Shown here: positions 22,091-36,300 of the stretch, piece after piece
Position numbering within the stretch: the stretch's first letter is position 1
Layout: the number at the start of each line of letters is the position of its first letter
Assembly: GCF_036588685.1 (NCBI RefSeq)
Contig: NC_086381.1
Span: 51,397,431 to 51,461,430, forward strand
Origin: Mytilus trossulus
Taxonomy: Eukaryota > Mollusca > Bivalvia > Mytilida > Mytilidae
Reading direction: 5' to 3'
Length of the DNA: 64,000 nucleotides
The notes under the pieces: generated by a model
Seen by the model: only the letters and a program-made list of their open reading frames with translations
Databases searched by the model: none
What the model was told of the DNA's origin: nothing
Position numbers and translations under genes: made by a program

Positions 22091-22652
22091 TTTTGTGAAA
22101 AGTTTAACAAATAATTTACCATGAATATATTAGTTCTCAGAATTGTAAATACATGAAATAAGAAGGGACTTAAAGTGTTACAATTAATGCGGAGGAAGAA
22201 TATATCATAATGAGAAAATATGTTCCATATGAACTTTCGATGACATACAACAATTACTTTTCTATTGTGGCGTCATATATTTTCTTAATTCTTTAAAACG
22301 TCAAAAATTTAAAGGAATTTTTGTGATTTCCACTGTTGATTTTTACATTTTATCTACTACAGCAGATTCGTAACTTTCTATTTCTTTTCATCGTGTTTTC
22401 AATGTTTAGTTGTATAAACGTAAGTGCATCGTCATTTCATCTGCGAGAAACCTGTCCCGGTCGTCTAGCTGCTTCGGATGACAACTTGTTCACATATACT
22501 TTTTTATTTACAGGATACCGGAAGTTAAACTTGGAAGCTCTATATGGATTTCGATATTGGCCCCGAGGGCTGATAACCAACATTGACTTCCTGCTACTTA
22601 TTGGACATAAAAAAACGTTCATATCAGTACACAATATGTGATAATACCAGAT

Positions 22653-22772
22653 TATAACATGGCATTTTTCATATCGTATGTATTATTATCCCTAGATTTT
22701 AATATTAACCCAAGAGCCGCATATGTTGACAGAAGGCTAACAATACATGCGATATGAAAAATTACTTGTTAT
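22653..22772. mobile_element. Foldback (MITE-like) element
   Basis: tttttcatatcgtatgtatt on the left and aatacatgcgatatgaaaaa on the right are inverted repeats with one mismatch, flanked by ataacat / gttat. No ORF. Confidence 0.55.
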
Positions 22773-25129
22773 GATATTTTTATTGTATGCTTCAACAGTG
22801 GAGAAAAATAACAGATTCATATATTGATCCTTTTACGTGGTTTCCAAAAAGAAGTTCAAAGACTTAAAGTTCAAGGACGTTGGACCCCAAATTTAGTTCA
22901 TTCGATATGGTATCTTTCTATCATATGCCTCAACAGAGACGAAAAACATTTTTATATGGACAAATCTAAAAACAAAAACAAAAATGCATCAACAATATAC
23001 ATATTGAACACTGTTTCAAAAGTAACTTTTTAAATGTTAAAAAATGCATTTACTTTATAATTTTTTTATTTTCATTATATAACACATTATTCATTCCAGT
23101 ATCCAAATAATTGTTTTGTACACTATCTTGTAATGTTTTTCACTGAAAACGAAAAACGTGGCATCGGGTGTATTTTCTGGAATTTGTCGAATATCACCGG
23201 AATGCCATGTGATAACGTTACGGAAAGGTATGTGATAACGTTCGAAGCATGTGATAAACTTTTGATATCAGCCCGCTAAGCCCAAATTCGAAAAACATGG
23301 AAGTTACTTAAACTTAATGCTATTATCATATAGTAAAAATCATATGTTATTCAGTCTAAGTATATGATAAAATTAACTATCCATGTTTTTTAACATCTAT
23401 ATATTGATATTAACCTACCTTTCGTTTTTTTTTTCTGTTAACGAAATCGAACCTAAAATCTTCAATTCAAAAAGACAGACACCAAAATCATAACAAAAAA
23501 TCACCAAACATATGAAACAAAAACAATTTACATTATTAATGCTCACAGAAAACTGGATGAGGATCGCTACAGATATAGCAATATTTTTTCACCATTGATT
23601 TTTTAAAAAATTGCATACATTCACTATGCAATGGCCTCTATAAAAATTTGAGTTAAAAATAGTTTGACACCAGACTCGTTTCCATGGTAACGGTAACTAA
23701 AGTTGGTACATCATGTGTATGTATAAATATATACCTAATGTAGAAACTCTGGATTTTTTTCAAGCCTTTGAAAGTATTTTGAAAGGTTTGTTCTTCATTT
23801 ATTACTAGATTATTATTCAAAATGAAAATAAACACAAGTTATTGCAGTTTTATTCATATTTATTCAATTTCGGCTCCAATTTCATCAACACTGCTGCACA
23901 CAAAAAAACACAGATTTTGTTAAACATTCCCTTTTTTCTAAAATTTCCAAACATGTCCTATGATTTTTTTTTAATTTACCATAGAATGGTCAAAACAATT
24001 AGCTTTGAAAAATAAAAAAATAAAATATGGTTCACCAGATTATTCTGTTTTACCTAAAAACGTTTTTGTGATATACACAGTGAGAACAGCTGGTTTGTGT
24101 ATATCTTTCAAAATAGTGTGTACAAAGTGTAACACATGTTGTCATATTCTTTGTTAAAAATACACAGAATAATACAGTTTCACAAAACAAACAAATGTTT
24201 GTTACTATGACAAACGGTTACCATGGCAACAGAACAAGAAGTTTGTAAGATCAAGTTATTTGCAAATATTTGCATTTTGTTGAAGTGCACGACTTACTCT
24301 CTAACTGACAAATGCCTTGATTTCAGAGCTACAACACATGATTTCTATGTGAATGTATCAAATATTATGATAATGCAGCTTATATAAGCAATACTGTGGT
24401 CTTAAAAGAGGAAAATAATTACTGGGCAGCTACGGAAAATAAACTTTTATGTTTTTCTTACAATTATCGATTAATAGATATCTGACCATTCATGCAAGTT
24501 AATTGATAAAAAAAACTATCACCCTGTTCTTAATTAATGATTAAGTTTGATAAAACATAATGATGCCATGTTTTATACTTTCAGTTTTCGTAGTAGCATA
24601 ACAAAAAATGAGGAAATTATAACTTTTACAAAGGTTTTCAACTTTCATCAATAATTAAGCCACAATATAATAGACTATTTGAAAGATATGTATATAGTTA
24701 CTCCTCTATCAATCTGATTCAGCGAAACACTGATTTATAGTCAAAGCATTATTACAGTTCACTTTGTTCCCAGTCAAATTGTGAATCCTTCTACATTGAA
24801 TAGTACAGTTTGCTCCCAGTTACATATATCATTTTACTCGTCTCAGTGGTATTACGAAAAGAAGATACCATTTATTTTGCACGTGTCATTTAAAATGTCA
24901 CATCTTTATATATAACAACCCTGGAATAGCTTTGATCCCCTGACAGCTGCTCCCATAGTGATGTTATTATTTCATGAAGGACATTGATCTCTATATATAT
25001 TATAAAGAATATGAGAAGGAATTTGCTGAATGTCACAAGCACTAAAGCAAACGTTTACTTCAATTTCTATTTCGTATTTTGTTCCTTCCTTAAATTTGAA
25101 CTTTGTGAGATATGGAACGCCACAGCTGT

Positions 25130-25880
25130 CTTATGTGGAACTCTGATATTACGTTATGTTGTTTTATTATAACTTGATGATAATTTGTTTTTACATAATA
25201 TGGTTTTGACATTACGTAATGATGTTTTGAAATAACTCACTATGGAATAGATATAGGAAGATGTGGTGTGAGTGCCAATGAGACAACTCTCCATCCAAAT
25301 AACAATTTTAAAAGTAAACCATTAAGGGTTAAAGTACGGTATTCAACACGGAGCTTTGGCTCACACCGAACAACAAGCTATAAAGGGCCCCAAAATTACT
25401 AGTGTAAAACCATTCAAACGGGAAAACCAACGGTATAATCTATATAAACAAAACGAGAAACGATAAACACGTATATATTACATAAACTGTACATCAGATT
25501 CCTGACTTAGGACAGGTACAAACATTGCACTAGTCATTACAGTGATTTTTTTGATATTACATGATATGGTTTCGTATTGACTTGATATAGTTTTGTTATC
25601 ACTTAATATAGATCTGTAATTACTCGATGTGGTTTTACCATGATTGAATGTGGTTATGTCATAAGGCAATGTGGTTTTAACATTACTTGATGTGTATGTG
25701 ACATACCGTAGTGTAGTTGTCTCATTATATGATGTGGTTAGTTATTTCGTTATGATGATTTGTCAATTATTTATATAGCTATAAATAACGTAATGATGTT
25801 TTAAAATTTGACGATTTTACACTACATGATGTGCTTATTTCATCTTTTGATCTTGTCATGTCATACTTTGATGTTGTTGT
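25130..25880. repeat. Degenerate ~20-24 bp minisatellite, split by a family-1 repeat
   Basis: Many irregular units built on 'acttgatgtggttttaacat' or 'attacgtaatgatgttttga' run before 25,245 and again after 25,535. A family-1 copy sits between. The left edge carries atatggaacgccacagctgt, also seen at 55,076. Confidence 0.6.
25250..25535 (+). repeat. Dispersed repeat family 1
   Basis: ataggaagatgtggtgtgag, caatgagacaactctccatc and ttcaacacggagctttggct. It has the uninterrupted 'acatcagattcctgacttag' that proves the insertion in the 9,219 copy. Confidence 0.65.
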
Positions 25881-26899
25881 CCCATCGCAACTACGAGGTA
25901 AAACCACGTGCCCATTTTGGAAAAAAAATACGTTCTATTTTTAGACCGATATCTATGTATCGTTCGTGTAATGCGCTTTGGATGATTTTCGATATCCATT
26001 AAGTTAAAGTTTGAATTATAGTTCAAGTTGTTGTTCATTGTTATTTGAAATGACAAAAGGGAACGACAGACAAAATTTAGAAAAAGTGATAAAACATGAA
26101 CGGTTATTCGGACATAAGGGGGATATCCCAAAACCACTTGTCGGTTTTTCCTAAGTTCTCAAAAGGAAGCAGTATTATATTATGATTCCAAGGAACACTG
26201 CTTTATCTTGGTCTTGAAGAATAACTCCTATACAAGTTTTATAACAATTCTTTGAGATTTACAAATTTATCATGTCAAAATAGTTTAATTTGGATATATT
26301 CAATTAAAAAGCGACAAAGCGTCGATTATGTCTTGTTCCTGTTGTTAGCCATTCGATGAAATGAGTCGGTATAATAGTTTTTAAATATATATTAACCAAC
26401 AAACAATGTTAAACCTGTCTCCAGGTATAAAAGTACGTGTAAGAGCATGTGTTAGTTTTGTTTAAATAACAAAAACAAAAAATAAATGAAATCGAGGAAA
26501 CACTTCAGTAAACCCTATGATATTTGATGTATAGCCGCATGCACACAACTTATGTGCCAACTATGTGAATTAAACATAAACTGTTCACATCTACATGATC
26601 TACATCGATGTAATCATAGTTGTGAAGGGCCATATGTGAAACCAGCGGAAATAGCTACTATAATTTGATGTACTTCCTTGTTTCACCGAAAACAATATTT
26701 GTAGAGATGAATGTAAGCCATTTTAGAAATGAAAAATATTTTTTCAAATGATGTTATTTACATGTTTTATGTTAGCATTATTCTCATAAATGTGGAAATT
26801 ATTAGCTCTAAAGGTAAGTGAGAATGAACCTGTTGTTGTCAAGCTACTAATATATTTGTGTTGTGCGAACGGATACTTATACACTGTAAAAGAGAAGCA

Positions 26900-27035
26900 A
26901 AATATACCAGAGGGACAGTCCGTCAAACTCATAGATCGAAAATAAACTGACAACTCCATGGCTAAAAAGTAAAAGGACATACAGACATATAACAGTACAC
27001 ATGACACAACATAGGAAACTAAAGACTAAATCTCG
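26900..27035 (-). repeat. Dispersed repeat family 5 (reverse)
   Basis: ccagagggacagtccgtcaa, aactgacaactccatggcta and gacacaacataggaaact are the reverse complement of the family-5 core. Confidence 0.6.
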
Positions 27036-30000
27036 AGTTATAAAAACTTGATTTAATTGAAAGTCCCTGTTTGTTTTACTCTAGAATAGTGCAACAAGGT
27101 TTGTTTATAAAGATATAAGTATTGAAGAGTGCACACACGTTGATGTATAGATGCTAAATATGTTTTCTAATCAAGATATTTCAGAATAAAATTTAAAAAA
27201 GGAACATTCAGTTTTAGATTCAATTCTGATTCTGTCATTGCTTTTATTAATGAGGAAACAGTGACAGTTCTTCTGTTTTAATTAAGTTTAATATTCTTAT
27301 ATTGCACACATATAAACCAAACGAAATTTTTATATATTCACGCGTTGAATATAAAACACGGTTTTACAATGCACGATTTTAACAACGAGAAATTCATTGA
27401 TGATGTCAAAAGAAAATATTCAAATTTAACCGTACAACAACATTTAGAAAAAAAATATCAATGATTAGAAAAAAAAGTGACTTTAAAATACTGCATGTAG
27501 CTATATGTATATTTTTTTCAACGGTTTAAACATTTTATTTCTTTAAAATATCAAGGAAATGAGTTATATACAACATATACCAGATAAGCCTAATACAGTT
27601 TTTTTTTCTAGGTGACTCACGTTTGAATCAACATGCATGATCAAGGAAGTGAATGTCTGTTTTCAAAATGAGTTACGATGAAAATAGTATATGTTATATA
27701 TATTCAGGTCTGAAACATGAAAATCTATACATATGCTTAAATAAATTGTTCGTGAAGTTGCCAAAAAAAAATCGTTTAAACGAATTACTTAAATAACATT
27801 AAGGAATTTATTTTATTAAGGAACACAAAACCTGATACTGAAAAAAAAAAACTTAAAGTATTGGAAGTTCGAAATATATGTAACATTAAGGTCTTGGATA
27901 GTGTATATAATGTAACATTTTTGAGCCTATAATCATTGGAGAAGACAACAAGAAATGTATCGATATTGATTATTGAATATTTCCCAACTTATTCGGTAGC
28001 CAAGAGCTTGCAGCTAATTCCGATTTTTTGCTTAACGTCACCAGTGTCTGATAGAAAGTTGATGAACTAGGGAGTATGATAAAAGACGTCTCATACGAAA
28101 ACACGTTCATGATCGTCGATTATTCTAAATAAATTTTTTTTCTAACCAACCCACAAATCGTATGCATATTTGTATGCTAATGTCAAGACCTTTTTGGTGC
28201 ACCAAAAGGATAAAATTCTTGGGTCATACCACTCAGACCCCTTTTATAATAAATTCTTAACTATCTCAAAAATAGTTTGCATCAATATCGATTGCCTTGA
28301 TAAGTTGTTTTTAGTTTATCATAGGTTTTGTTTTTATGAGACCTTTTAGAACCTTACGTCATATAAGTTCTTTAAATGTCTTGGTTATACTTTCTATTCA
28401 AGAAAATATGTGAGTAGTACAAGCCACGTCTGTTTAATGTCTTTTAAATATTAAATATATCAAAAACTGTTCTGACACCACCCCTTGTTGATAAATGTTT
28501 GGTATTTTTGTGTGCATCATCTTCACATTGAACCATAGGTTTTTCGTTGTCTTTTAATTTCAAATAAAAGTGTTCGTTGATGGGAAGAAACATTGCGTTA
28601 CTATGCTCGATAAGAAATATTTCAAAAAAGATAAATGGTAACCTGCAATGCAAATGTTTATAGTATAGTGTAACACCATATGTCAAAGTAAATGTTTGTT
28701 TAAGTCTATACTTCAGAGGAAAAAATCATCAATTGTTAGACAAAATGTATATTGCTAGATAAAATGCACGCCAGGAAATGTAAATGTATGTATTTGGAGT
28801 TCATAGCAAATCATCAAGTTCTTCATAATTTTTTTTTATTTTGAATTGTTTTAGTTTGTACTGAAAATCAAATTAGATATTATGTAATAATTTCAATATT
28901 TACAAAAAAAAAAAAGACGTTGCTAGGCAACCTTTCCCTCACCCGAGTCAAATGGAATACGTGTAACAGATCTTCATTACATATTTTTAATTGTACTATG
29001 GTAGCAATACACACTTAGGAGTTTAGTTTCGCATTTTTGGCCCCTGTGGAATTTTCGAATAGGAAAGTTATCGTGTAATATAATTCATTTTTAGACATAT
29101 GAGTGCTAATTTAGCCTTCACAGATGGTTTATAAGAGCATCAAGATTACTTCTTACATGTTTTATGGGCTGTTTTCTGTTTGACGATCCGTCATAGCTAG
29201 ACCGGCAATCGCTCCAGAAATCAATGTAATGTTTACTAACACTTTTTTTCTACACGAAGTTTTTAACGCAACTTTACAAAAAAATGAAATGAAAGACATA
29301 TGCTTATTACTTTAAGTCAAATTTGGAGAAATATTTGATATCTTCTGCCCCCCCCCCCCCCCCTTTTTGCAATATTTTATTACAAAAAATGCAGATTGTT
29401 GCCATGGATACACCCAAAAGAAAGGATATTTTACCATTTTATATACTGGATACAAAATTTATGGAAGATTTGATTACATACATTTGCATATGCCCATATA
29501 TGACACAAACAGTAAGCTTGATATTGCAAGAAAGCAATGAAAAGGGGATGGTAATTTTATAAGGGCAACTTTTAATATTTTTCCTAACTGTTTATTGCTA
29601 CCTAAGACTTTAATTTTGGTAAATTAAGCTTATCCGGAAAAGGGGTCATGAACGCCCCGTATCATACCTGGTCATAACTTGACAAATATTTTTAATGACG
29701 TTTGTTCGTCTGCAACACTATGAAATCCTAAACTAAACAAAGTATTATATGTTGATGATGCTATATTATTTCCTTCTATAAAATATAGATCGACATACTG
29801 CGTAGAAAAAAATCGTAGCATATTGTGCATTTAGATCAATTTGAAGAAGTTGAAGTTGAAATATTTATTGTCATAATCTGTTGATAGAAAATAAAAGTGT
29901 ACTTAATATCTTTGTGTTGGGTTTAGCAGCAGGTACCTTTACAACTGCTCAAAATGATGTGCAATTATAAAACAAAACAATAGAAAATAAACATTTCTTA

Positions 30001-30147
30001 AACTTACAGAATGTTGGTATTATTATGCCAAATATTGGTACAATCTTCTTATACTATATCATGTGTACTTTTCATGACACTATAATAATAAAAACTTTGA
30101 CACTTTTACTTCCATAACACTTGTACATGCACCTCACTTTATTTTAG

Positions 30148-30315
30148 GAGAGATACCCTCTGCATATGTCACGGATATCTATTATTCATGGAAAGAGGCA
30201 AACGAAATATGTGAAATGATTAGATTATATGATAACATACAGTTCCCTGACACGTATGGCACATTAAGTTGGGTAGATGCGCCTGTAGAATATTCCCAAT
30301 GGGTTGAATATAAAG
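30148..30315 (+). CDS. Gene C exon: N-terminal half of first CTLD
   Basis: Acceptor tattttag, donor gtagga, phase 1 in and out. The product has SWKEANEICEMI, like the C-type lectin 'sW-eA---C' helix, and ends LSWVDAPVEYSQWVEY, like 'fWiGl-d---W-W'. The other two frames contain stops. The upstream partner exon is unknown. Confidence 0.72.
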
Positions 30316-33300
30316 GTAGGAATACCTAAGATTAGTCTTATGACAGAGGTAAAAAAAAACAAGTTCTAACCATTACATAGGTTGTATTAAATCAATTTCA
30401 ACATATTGATAATTGCGTTTGATAATTGCGGTATACACATTTCAACAAATTGAATTATTTTAGAAAGTGCCATGGCAACAATTTTCAAAGTTTGTTTTTT
30501 TTAAATTCAGCAATATACCATCTCCAGTGTTTTTATATTTGATAGAGTATACATTGGTCTTTATTATGCAATAAAGTTTTTTTCTGTCGATGCCTGCGTT
30601 CTTTTATAAATCTTGCCTAGAAAAAGGTAAATTTTCATTTTTTTTATGAAATCTAAAAATACCGATCTTTGGTATTTTGGATTTGCTAATACCAGAATAT
30701 TATGGACTGCTGATTTTATTTTTTTATTTTAAAAGTCAAGTACTATGCTTGTTATTACAATATCAAAAGTAATTTTATTGCACAATTTGTACAGGTATGT
30801 GTACACAAGTCCAAAGTTATCCCAATTTCACCTAAAAAGCATTGAATTTGAAGCCAAAATTTTAGGTCAATGGTTACCATAGCAACCATACACATGAAAC
30901 AAGATTTTTTTTTTCTCAATATAATCATATTTGAAGCATATATGCCGAATTTGGTGGAAATCTGACACCTATGGTTTCCCAGTTCCTATTGATTCCTTTG
31001 ATGCTTACAGAGAATTGCTAACTTAAAAGTTTTAAAGGTGCATGCTGTATTTTTCCTATATATTGTACATCAAGAGTTCATATTTTGCAAACTACAGAAT
31101 GAATATTTACTAAATGAAAATGTCTTGAACCGAAGTTCAGCTAAATGCGGACAAATTACACAATAAATGAAAAATCAATAAACCGTATCTAAATTCTCAT
31201 AGACAATAATTTATGTACCTCAATTATTTCAATTAAGAATACCATTTTTATTTGAGTTTTGTTTAACCGTCAATTCATTTCCGTGTGTGTTTGTTTACAT
31301 CTAGTAGTACAAATGCTGCTTTCATCTCAACAAAACTATTTCCATTTTACTCTAGATTGTGTGAACGTGAAACCAGAGTTCATAGAAAAACATAAACGTG
31401 TTCAATATGGCGATCAGTTGGGGCAATGCTTGCAGTATTGTGAAGACTATGACTACATTGGATTACAGGTACGTGCATCAGCTATTGAATTAAATAGAAA
31501 ACAGTTTTGATAAAAGTGCCTATTAAACAACTCTCCATTGAAGTAACAATATGTTAAAATTAAACACAAAAAGGTCGAAGTAAGGCCTTCATCACGAAGT
31601 TCTGACTCATAGCGAACAACAAACTGTAAAGGTACACGCAATTGAATGCTTTAAATAATTCAATCAGGCACACCTTCGGTTTCATTTATATATCAAAAAC
31701 TAAAAACGAGAAACACCAACAAATGACAATCACTGATTTAAAGGTTTTTGAAATGGCGTAACTCATTCACAAGATGTATTAACAAAAACGAGTAAAAAAG
31801 AGACGAAAGATACCAGATAGGCAGTTAAGCTCATAAATCGAAAATAAACTGACAACGCCATTAGCATGATCAGTTGCAATTATAAAACGTAATACATTTT
31901 TAATTATTCATCACGCTGAACGAACATATTTGATCTATGACACACTGTTAACACAATATTTATAACAAAACGAAGAAGAGGAGATTAAATATAATATCAG
32001 AAGCACAACTATAAAATTAGGAAAAAAATACTTTGAATAAATTAACATACACAGGTGAATACAATATACATGGGAGACAAAAATATTCTTTTCAAAATCT
32101 TCAAATTATCAAAAAAACGAAATGTGTTTAAATAACAAACATTTCTTTTTATTTCAAACTGACATTATGGTACTTTTAATTCATCTTCACTTTCTACTTC
32201 ATTTCAATTGGGTTCAACATGGTAAAACAGTAACTTCTCTTAGCCTTTTATTTTAGTGTTATAATGTTTCATTAAGCCTCATTTGTATGTTTACGATCTT
32301 AGTATGCCAAATGTAGATGAAACTGAATTATTGCTTATGTTGTTCACACCTACCCTTTATAAATCAGGCGCATAATGTTAGATTTACAACTAGTTATTAG
32401 AAACGTTCTATGCATATCCTAAGTCAGGATCCTGTAATTCAGTGGTTGTCGTTTGTTTATGTGTTACATAATTGATTTTCGTTATTTTTTTTCACATAAA
32501 TTAGGCCGTTAGTTTTCTAGTTTGAATTGTTTTACATTGTCTTATCGGGGCCTTTAATAGCTGACTATGTCGTATGGGCTTTGCCCATTTGTTGAAGGTC
32601 GTACGGTGACCTATAGTTGTTAAAGTCTGTGTCATTTTAGTCTTTTGTGGATAGTTGTCTCATTCGCAATCAAACTACATCTTCTTTTTTATATTTCATT
32701 ATATTCTCTAACATGTCTTATCATTCATTTATTTTACATTCATTCAAGATATTCAGTTTTTGTTCTGCTGCAAATTCATTTATTAAAAGGGCACTAGCTG
32801 TCAAATTCATGTTCACCAACTTTAATCAACTTTTAATATTTTATTAATAACAATGTTCATTTATTCAAGCTAGTTAAGTCTAAAATAAATAATAAACAGA
32901 GCACGAGCACAACAATACGTAGCTTCATTTCGTGTGTATATTAGTCTATACATCATCTAATTAAGTAGCAAGTTGGCCTCTTAACGATGACCATATAAAC
33001 ATACATATATATCTATACAGATTAACATAATTAAGCAAACTCGTGCTGTTGGATTATTCAATGTCTAATTATTTAATTTCGTATTATAGATGAAAAAAAA
33101 ATGTTTATCAGCCTTTTTACTTGTATAAGAATGATGTTTTGTGGATCAAATCGGTCTATAAAAGGATAAATTTCTATAAAATGGACGTGTTATTCATCTC
33201 TAACTAGGGGTTAAATTGAATTCTCATGAATACAGATTTAATGAGGTTGAATTATTCACTTGCAAGTGAATAATTAATAATAAATGTTTTTAGCCTTTTT

Positions 33301-36300
33301 GACAAAATTGAACCATACTGGCTGCTAAAAGCTAATTATTATTGCACTATTTGTATTTCATTAGTAATTGAGCAAACAAATATTAATGTTTTTATACATC
33401 TCGTAGCAAGTGCCACTTAAAGCGCCTTTCATTATTTCAAATAAATTTAGTCGGATGTGTGTATCTGTTTGTATCTGCTGTTAATATACTTATTTCCGAT
33501 TTAAGAGTGTGATTTTTTTTTAATATATAAACCATTTATCTTATCCTTTTCTTCGACTGAGATTTGATTATTTTGACTTTTTTTTATTACTTTGTTCCGA
33601 GATATTGAAACTGATTGAAGAACTTTTTTCTTGAATACTTGCTATATAAATTATTGTTTTTTTTTATAAAATGTTTACCAGCAATCCAATTGTTCCTGTT
33701 TGAGCCTTTCTGAAATGAGTCATAACACTGTCATATCAGGTTGTTCACATAAAGAAATATGCAGAGGAGACAAGTACGCATACTGTGCAAATGGCATCAG
33801 TAATTTTAACTGTTTTATTATCTACAAAAAAGGTAAATGGTAGTACATACTTTAATATAGCGGATGCAGTGAATTTCAGATGAATCAATGATAGTAAGGA
33901 GAATTTTGTTGTTATTGCCCATGAGACAACTATTTCTGAACATTCAGATGAAATAAATATAAGCTATCATAGGCAACCACACGGCCTTTAACAATGAGGA
34001 CACTCATACATTGTTGACGTCTTTTTAAAAAAAGGTCCCAATAGGAAAAATATGAACATAAAAATGACATAATTAACGACTTCATTTGTAACAAAAAACA
34101 AAAAAATTACAAAATAACAAATATAACAGACATGTACCAGCATCAAGCAATTCAACTATATACTTCGGATTTTTGACAGGCAGATAACGAATATGGCATG
34201 GTAAAGCATGTTTAAAGGCGCCAATTTTATCTAAACTTAAGATTTCGATGTAACGGCACAACATAAGAACAAACTATAAAATTCAGAAAAAAACATCGAT
34301 AAAGTAGATACAGTGTTAAGCTTATCTGTTTCAATTATACATATTTCCTGGTATATTGTATGTCTAACGTGTTGAATATATACATAAATATATTAAACAA
34401 GTTGTATATACATTATGTACACAGCCATGTATCACCATCATTGATGGCGATCCGATGAATAAATCTGTTGTAGAGTTGTCACTGACTCAGACGTTCTAAT
34501 AAATATAATTATTTTCTGTGACTGTATTTTACATTAATTTGTAAGATCCTTTACTATAGATAATTGAGCTGATCTGTAACAATAACATCTCCATGCCTTA
34601 TATATCATGTACTGTAGTACGCCGCTAGATTAAAACTGACGGGGAAAGGTAACACACGGTCACTAAAAGCTTTATTTTTTGTAGAGCCCAGGTGGTCGTA
34701 TGGTCTAGCGGGACGGCTGCAGTGCAGGCGATTTGGTGTCACTATATCTCAGTAGCATGGGTTCGAATCCCGGCGAAGGAAAAACGAAATATTTGCGAAA
34801 GCAAATGTACAGATCTAACAGTATTGGGTCGATGTTTAGACAAGGTGTTAGATATCATGTATTGGTTGGATAATCTGTTACGTCCTATCGTGTGTAGTCG
34901 GAATAATTATAAAATTGCTTATCCATACAATCTCGTAAAATAATTATATAAAGTTCAAGACTGCATGCTAGTTACGTAAGCGCGTCACTGTTTTTGATAT
35001 GCTGTAACGTTTGTTTGTAGTTGATGACTTATGTTCGTTGTTGTTCTGTGGTTTTCATTTTGTATTCCCTATTTTACTTGTTTGCTATTGAGTTTCGAAA
35101 ATGACACAGTTTTTAGTTTAAATAGCTATTTACAACACAAACTTTACAGATATGTTTCAAATAAAAATAGCAAAGTGCGATATGCACCATCCTAAAATTC
35201 CAAAAGAGACGACAGTTAGGTAACAACAACCTTTACGTGTAAATACATTCACAAGAAACAACACAGACCGATCTAACCTGGTAAAACATTTCAAATTTGA
35301 CAACGGTAGAGTAACTACAACAGAGGCGGAGTAATTAAATATCCCAAATATATAGCATTTTAATAATTATCATAAATAAAAAATTGACAATGATACAAAC
35401 GCTGAATGTGACTTCGTTCTTGTTTGTACTCAAATGAATAAAACCCTGCGATAAAAACTCGTACAATTCATAACATTTAGAGTTGGCAATGGTAATGGAA
35501 TAGCAACAAGAGATTATCTGTGCAGTAATATGTAATGTTTACTTATCAAATTAAAAAGAAGCACTGCGCGAATCATATCTATACAACTTTTCAAATGCAT
35601 TTATCTTATTTGCTGGCAACGTTTTTAATTTTCTTATCTAAAATATTTGTGAATGAGACTTTCCTCCGTATATCAAACAGTGTTGTGTCTTTGATTGTAA
35701 TTTTCATTCGATTGCGCTCTGCCTAAAAAATTGTCTTTATTAATATGTTCAGTGGACTTTTCTTTTGTTTCCTTTTCGCCCAACAATGTTCTGTGACACA
35801 CAGGGTTTGATAATTCTAGAATTTTCACATGTTCCCGTTTTAGTTATGTCATTATGATTTCCATTTTACAGACCTGTGTGATGTGTTTTGCTTCAATAAT
35901 TATTTGTTCCTGAAAGGAGTTTGTATTGTAAAACTATTTTATATTATGTTTTAGTAATATTTGTATGCAAAACAATAAGTGTTATGATGATTTTCAGAAA
36001 TATTATTGGGAAAAACAACACAATTCATGATATTCAGATAATACAAACAGTGAAAACGATCATGCAGAAATAAAAATGACTAGTAATTTCAGGTAACTTT
36101 TGGCTGTGTTTTTGTAATTGAGTGTCGTCCTTCTTGAACAGTTATGATGTGTCCAAGATAAACGGCATCCATAAATTGAATGTACGAATCATCTTAGGTT
36201 ATGAAAATTTTCCTAGGAATTTGTCAGACATTTTTGTTGATAAAAATAGTTTCAAAACACATCATTTTACTGAACAATCTTCGTTTTCGGAAAACACTGA

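Larger units (their letters stand above)
16445..30147. other. Intergenic / unassigned stretch between gene A and gene C
   Basis: No exon here could be tied to a protein family. The stretch is AT-rich with short chance ORFs. It holds dispersed repeats (17,800-17,935; 18,395-18,530; 25,250-25,535; 26,900-27,035), foldback elements (19,617-19,754; 22,653-22,772), a 25-bp tandem repeat near 22,012, a degenerate minisatellite (25,130-25,880) and a 16-nt poly-C run near 29,348. The missing 5' exon(s) of gene C probably lie here; one weak candidate is at 22,366-22,419. Confidence 0.6.

Noticed and set aside
22336..22641. 101-codon ORF with a hydrophobic head
   Set aside because: No ATG at its head and no recognisable domain after the gtaagt at 22,420; at most a 54-nt exon is plausible, recorded as a finding only.
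29323..29562. 79-codon ORF beside a poly-C run, as a possible first exon of gene C
   Set aside because: No signal peptide, no cysteine pattern of a CTLD start, and a proline run that comes only from the poly-C tract.
34685..34790. Functional tRNA gene
   Set aside because: B box is perfect, but there is no pairing acceptor stem and a non-tRNA body follows; a truncated second copy exists, as for SINEs.
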